From contig JAHEYM010000226.1 in assembly GCA_023251595.1 (NCBI GenBank), forward strand, positions 1-6,720: a DNA stretch of 6,720 nucleotides, written 5' to 3'. The notes beneath the pieces were generated by a model. It saw only the letters and a list, made by a program, of their open reading frames with translations, searched no databases and was not told the origin of the DNA. This stretch comes from Bacteroidota bacterium. Its GTDB lineage: Bacteria; Bacteroidota; Bacteroidia; AKYH767-A; JABDAW01. The translations under genes were made by a program, and so were the position numbers. How positions within the stretch are numbered: position 1 is the first letter of the stretch; each line of letters begins with the position of its first letter. Of the stretch, positions 5,708 to 6,720 are shown piece by piece.

Positions 5708-6720
5708 ATGAACAACAATTTTCTTCAAATAATAAGTAACAGTTCAATCAGCAAGGCACTGAAATCCATCGCTGAAAAAGTTTACGCGAATGATCGTATT
5801 TCCAGTGAAGAGGCGCTTACTTTATACCAGTGCAATGAACTTGCGTTTCTGGCTGTTCTTGCCGGATATCAAAAACAACGCAGATTCGGAGATCAGGTTT
5901 TCTATAACAGGAATTTCCATATTGAACCTACGAACGTATGTATTTTCACTTGCAATTTTTGTTCTTATTCAATGTTATATAAAAACCGTGAAGCAGGTTG
6001 GGAACTGAGTGAAACCGAGATGCTGGACAAAGTTTATTCGTATGACGGAATACCTGTTACCGAAGTCCATATCGTTGGTGGTGTCCACCCGAAACTCAAT
6101 CTCGATTTCTTTTGCGAACTCATCACAAAAATAAAACAACACCGACCGGAGTTACATGTAAAAGCATTTACCGCGGTCGAATTAGATTATATGATCAGAA
6201 AAGCGGGACTCACCATAGAACAGGGATTGCAAAAACTAAAAGCTGCAGGAATGGATTCAATTCCAGGAGGAGGTGCAGAAATATTTGATTCCGAAATACG
6301 CAAACAGATTTGTCCCGACAAAGCAGATGCAAAACAATGGCTTTTCATTCACGAAACAGCACATAATTTAGGAATTCCATCGAATTGCACAATGCTATAC
6401 GGTCATATAGAAAAATATGAACATCGTATCGATCACATGAGTCAACTAAGAGATTTGCAAGACAAGACACTCGGATTTAATACATTTATTCCTTTGAAAT
6501 TTAGAAATTCCGACAACGATATGTCATATCTGAGAGAAGGAACCATGATTGAAGATCTGAAAAATTATGCAGTTTCAAGAATATTTATAGACAATATTCC
6601 TCACTTAAAAGCTTACTGGCCGATGATCGGCAGAAACGTTGCACAACTCGCGCTTACTTATGGTGTAGATGATCTTGATGGAACAATTGACGATTCAACA
6701 AAAATATATTCGATGGCAGG
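5708..6720 (+). CDS. mqnE: Aminofutalosine synthase MqnE (radical SAM), 3'-truncated by window edge
   Basis: MqnE catalyses the radical-SAM step of the futalosine menaquinone pathway: 3-[(1-carboxyvinyl)oxy]benzoate plus S-adenosylmethionine gives aminofutalosine, in the cytoplasm. The visible 337 codons form one open frame to the window edge; the usual family length of about 370-400 implies some 30-60 residues are missing. The [4Fe-4S] cysteines are Cys78, Cys82 and Cys85 in EPTNVCIFTCNFCSYS, the CxxxCxxC motif with an aromatic before the last Cys. Further hallmarks are HIVGGVHPKL (121-130), KAFTAVELDY (152-161), DSIPGGGAEIF (183-193), MLYGHIEKYEHRIDHM (229-244), FIPLKFRN (260-267) and DLDGTIDDSTKIYSMA at the end. 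Together these favour MqnE over the related MqnC and CofH. The ATG at 5708 is the first after an in-frame TAG (5693-5695), and the next Met (89) lies beyond the cluster motif, so this start is well supported. The upstream sequence is purine-rich but has no clear Shine-Dalgarno or full promoter match. Confidence 0.93.
   Translation, partial: MNNNFLQIISNSSISKALKSIAEKVYANDRISSEEALTLYQCNELAFLAVLAGYQKQRRFGDQVFYNRNFHIEPTNVCIFTCNFCSYSMLYKNREAGWELSETEMLDKVYSYDGIPVTEVHIVGGVHPKLNLDFFCELITKIKQHRPELHVKAFTAVELDYMIRKAGLTIEQGLQKLKAAGMDSIPGGGAEIFDSEIRKQICPDKADAKQWLFIHETAHNLGIPSNCTMLYGHIEKYEHRIDHMSQLRDLQDKTLGFNTFIPLKFRNSDNDMSYLREGTMIEDLKNYAVSRIFIDNIPHLKAYWPMIGRNVAQLALTYGVDDLDGTIDDSTKIYSMA

Noticed and set aside
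5513..5747. Two overlapping minus-strand ORFs of 71 and 75 codons with repeated FFAQISQIFADYF-like or RADFADFRRLF-like peptides
   Set aside because: They are translations of the 57-bp tandem array, which stays open in several frames because 57 is divisible by three. They run into the 5' end of mqnE on the opposite strand and have no supporting start signals.
5790..6008. Plus-strand ORF of 72 codons
   Set aside because: It lies wholly inside mqnE in another frame, and the mqnE frame carries the conserved radical SAM motifs.

Overview
The window looks like chromosomal DNA of a member of the Bacteroidota. Four things point there: a single-chain SecDF fusion with a long periplasmic part, a secreted beta-propeller protein ending in a type IX secretion (T9SS type A) sorting domain, an MqnE of the Bacteroidota type, and promoter-like elements of the form TTG-N20-TAnnTTTG. 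The genus cannot be fixed from the sequence.

Layout, left to right. (1) Positions 4-3099, minus strand: a complete secDF gene of 1031 codons. It carries an unusual Asp-Thr-Ser-Lys-rich linker in the SecD periplasmic region. (2) Positions 3100-3221: a 122-bp divergent intergenic region. It holds a good Bacteroidota-type promoter for secDF, a possible 5'-UTR hairpin, and a -7-like box only 4 nt from the start of the next gene. (3) Positions 3222-5426, plus strand: a complete 734-residue secreted protein with nine DxDxDG calcium-loop repeats, one degenerate blade and a T9SS C-terminal sorting domain. (4) Positions 5425-5707: a gene-free block of about 280 bp. An 82-bp three-way-junction inverted repeat (REP-like, possibly also a terminator) is followed after 8 bp by an AT-rich tandem array with two exact 57-bp units and partial units, closed by near-identical 29-bp direct repeats. 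(5) Positions 5708-6720, plus strand: mqnE (aminofutalosine synthase, radical SAM), cut by the right edge after 337 codons.

The genes are not an obvious operon. secDF and the propeller gene are divergent, and the repeat block separates the propeller gene from mqnE. The one functional link is general: SecDF supports export through the Sec translocon, which T9SS cargo such as the propeller protein must cross before outer-membrane secretion. mqnE belongs to menaquinone synthesis by the futalosine route. I found no evidence of a new multi-gene system. The non-coding repeat block at 5425-5690 and the low-complexity linker of SecDF are the parts most worth a second look.
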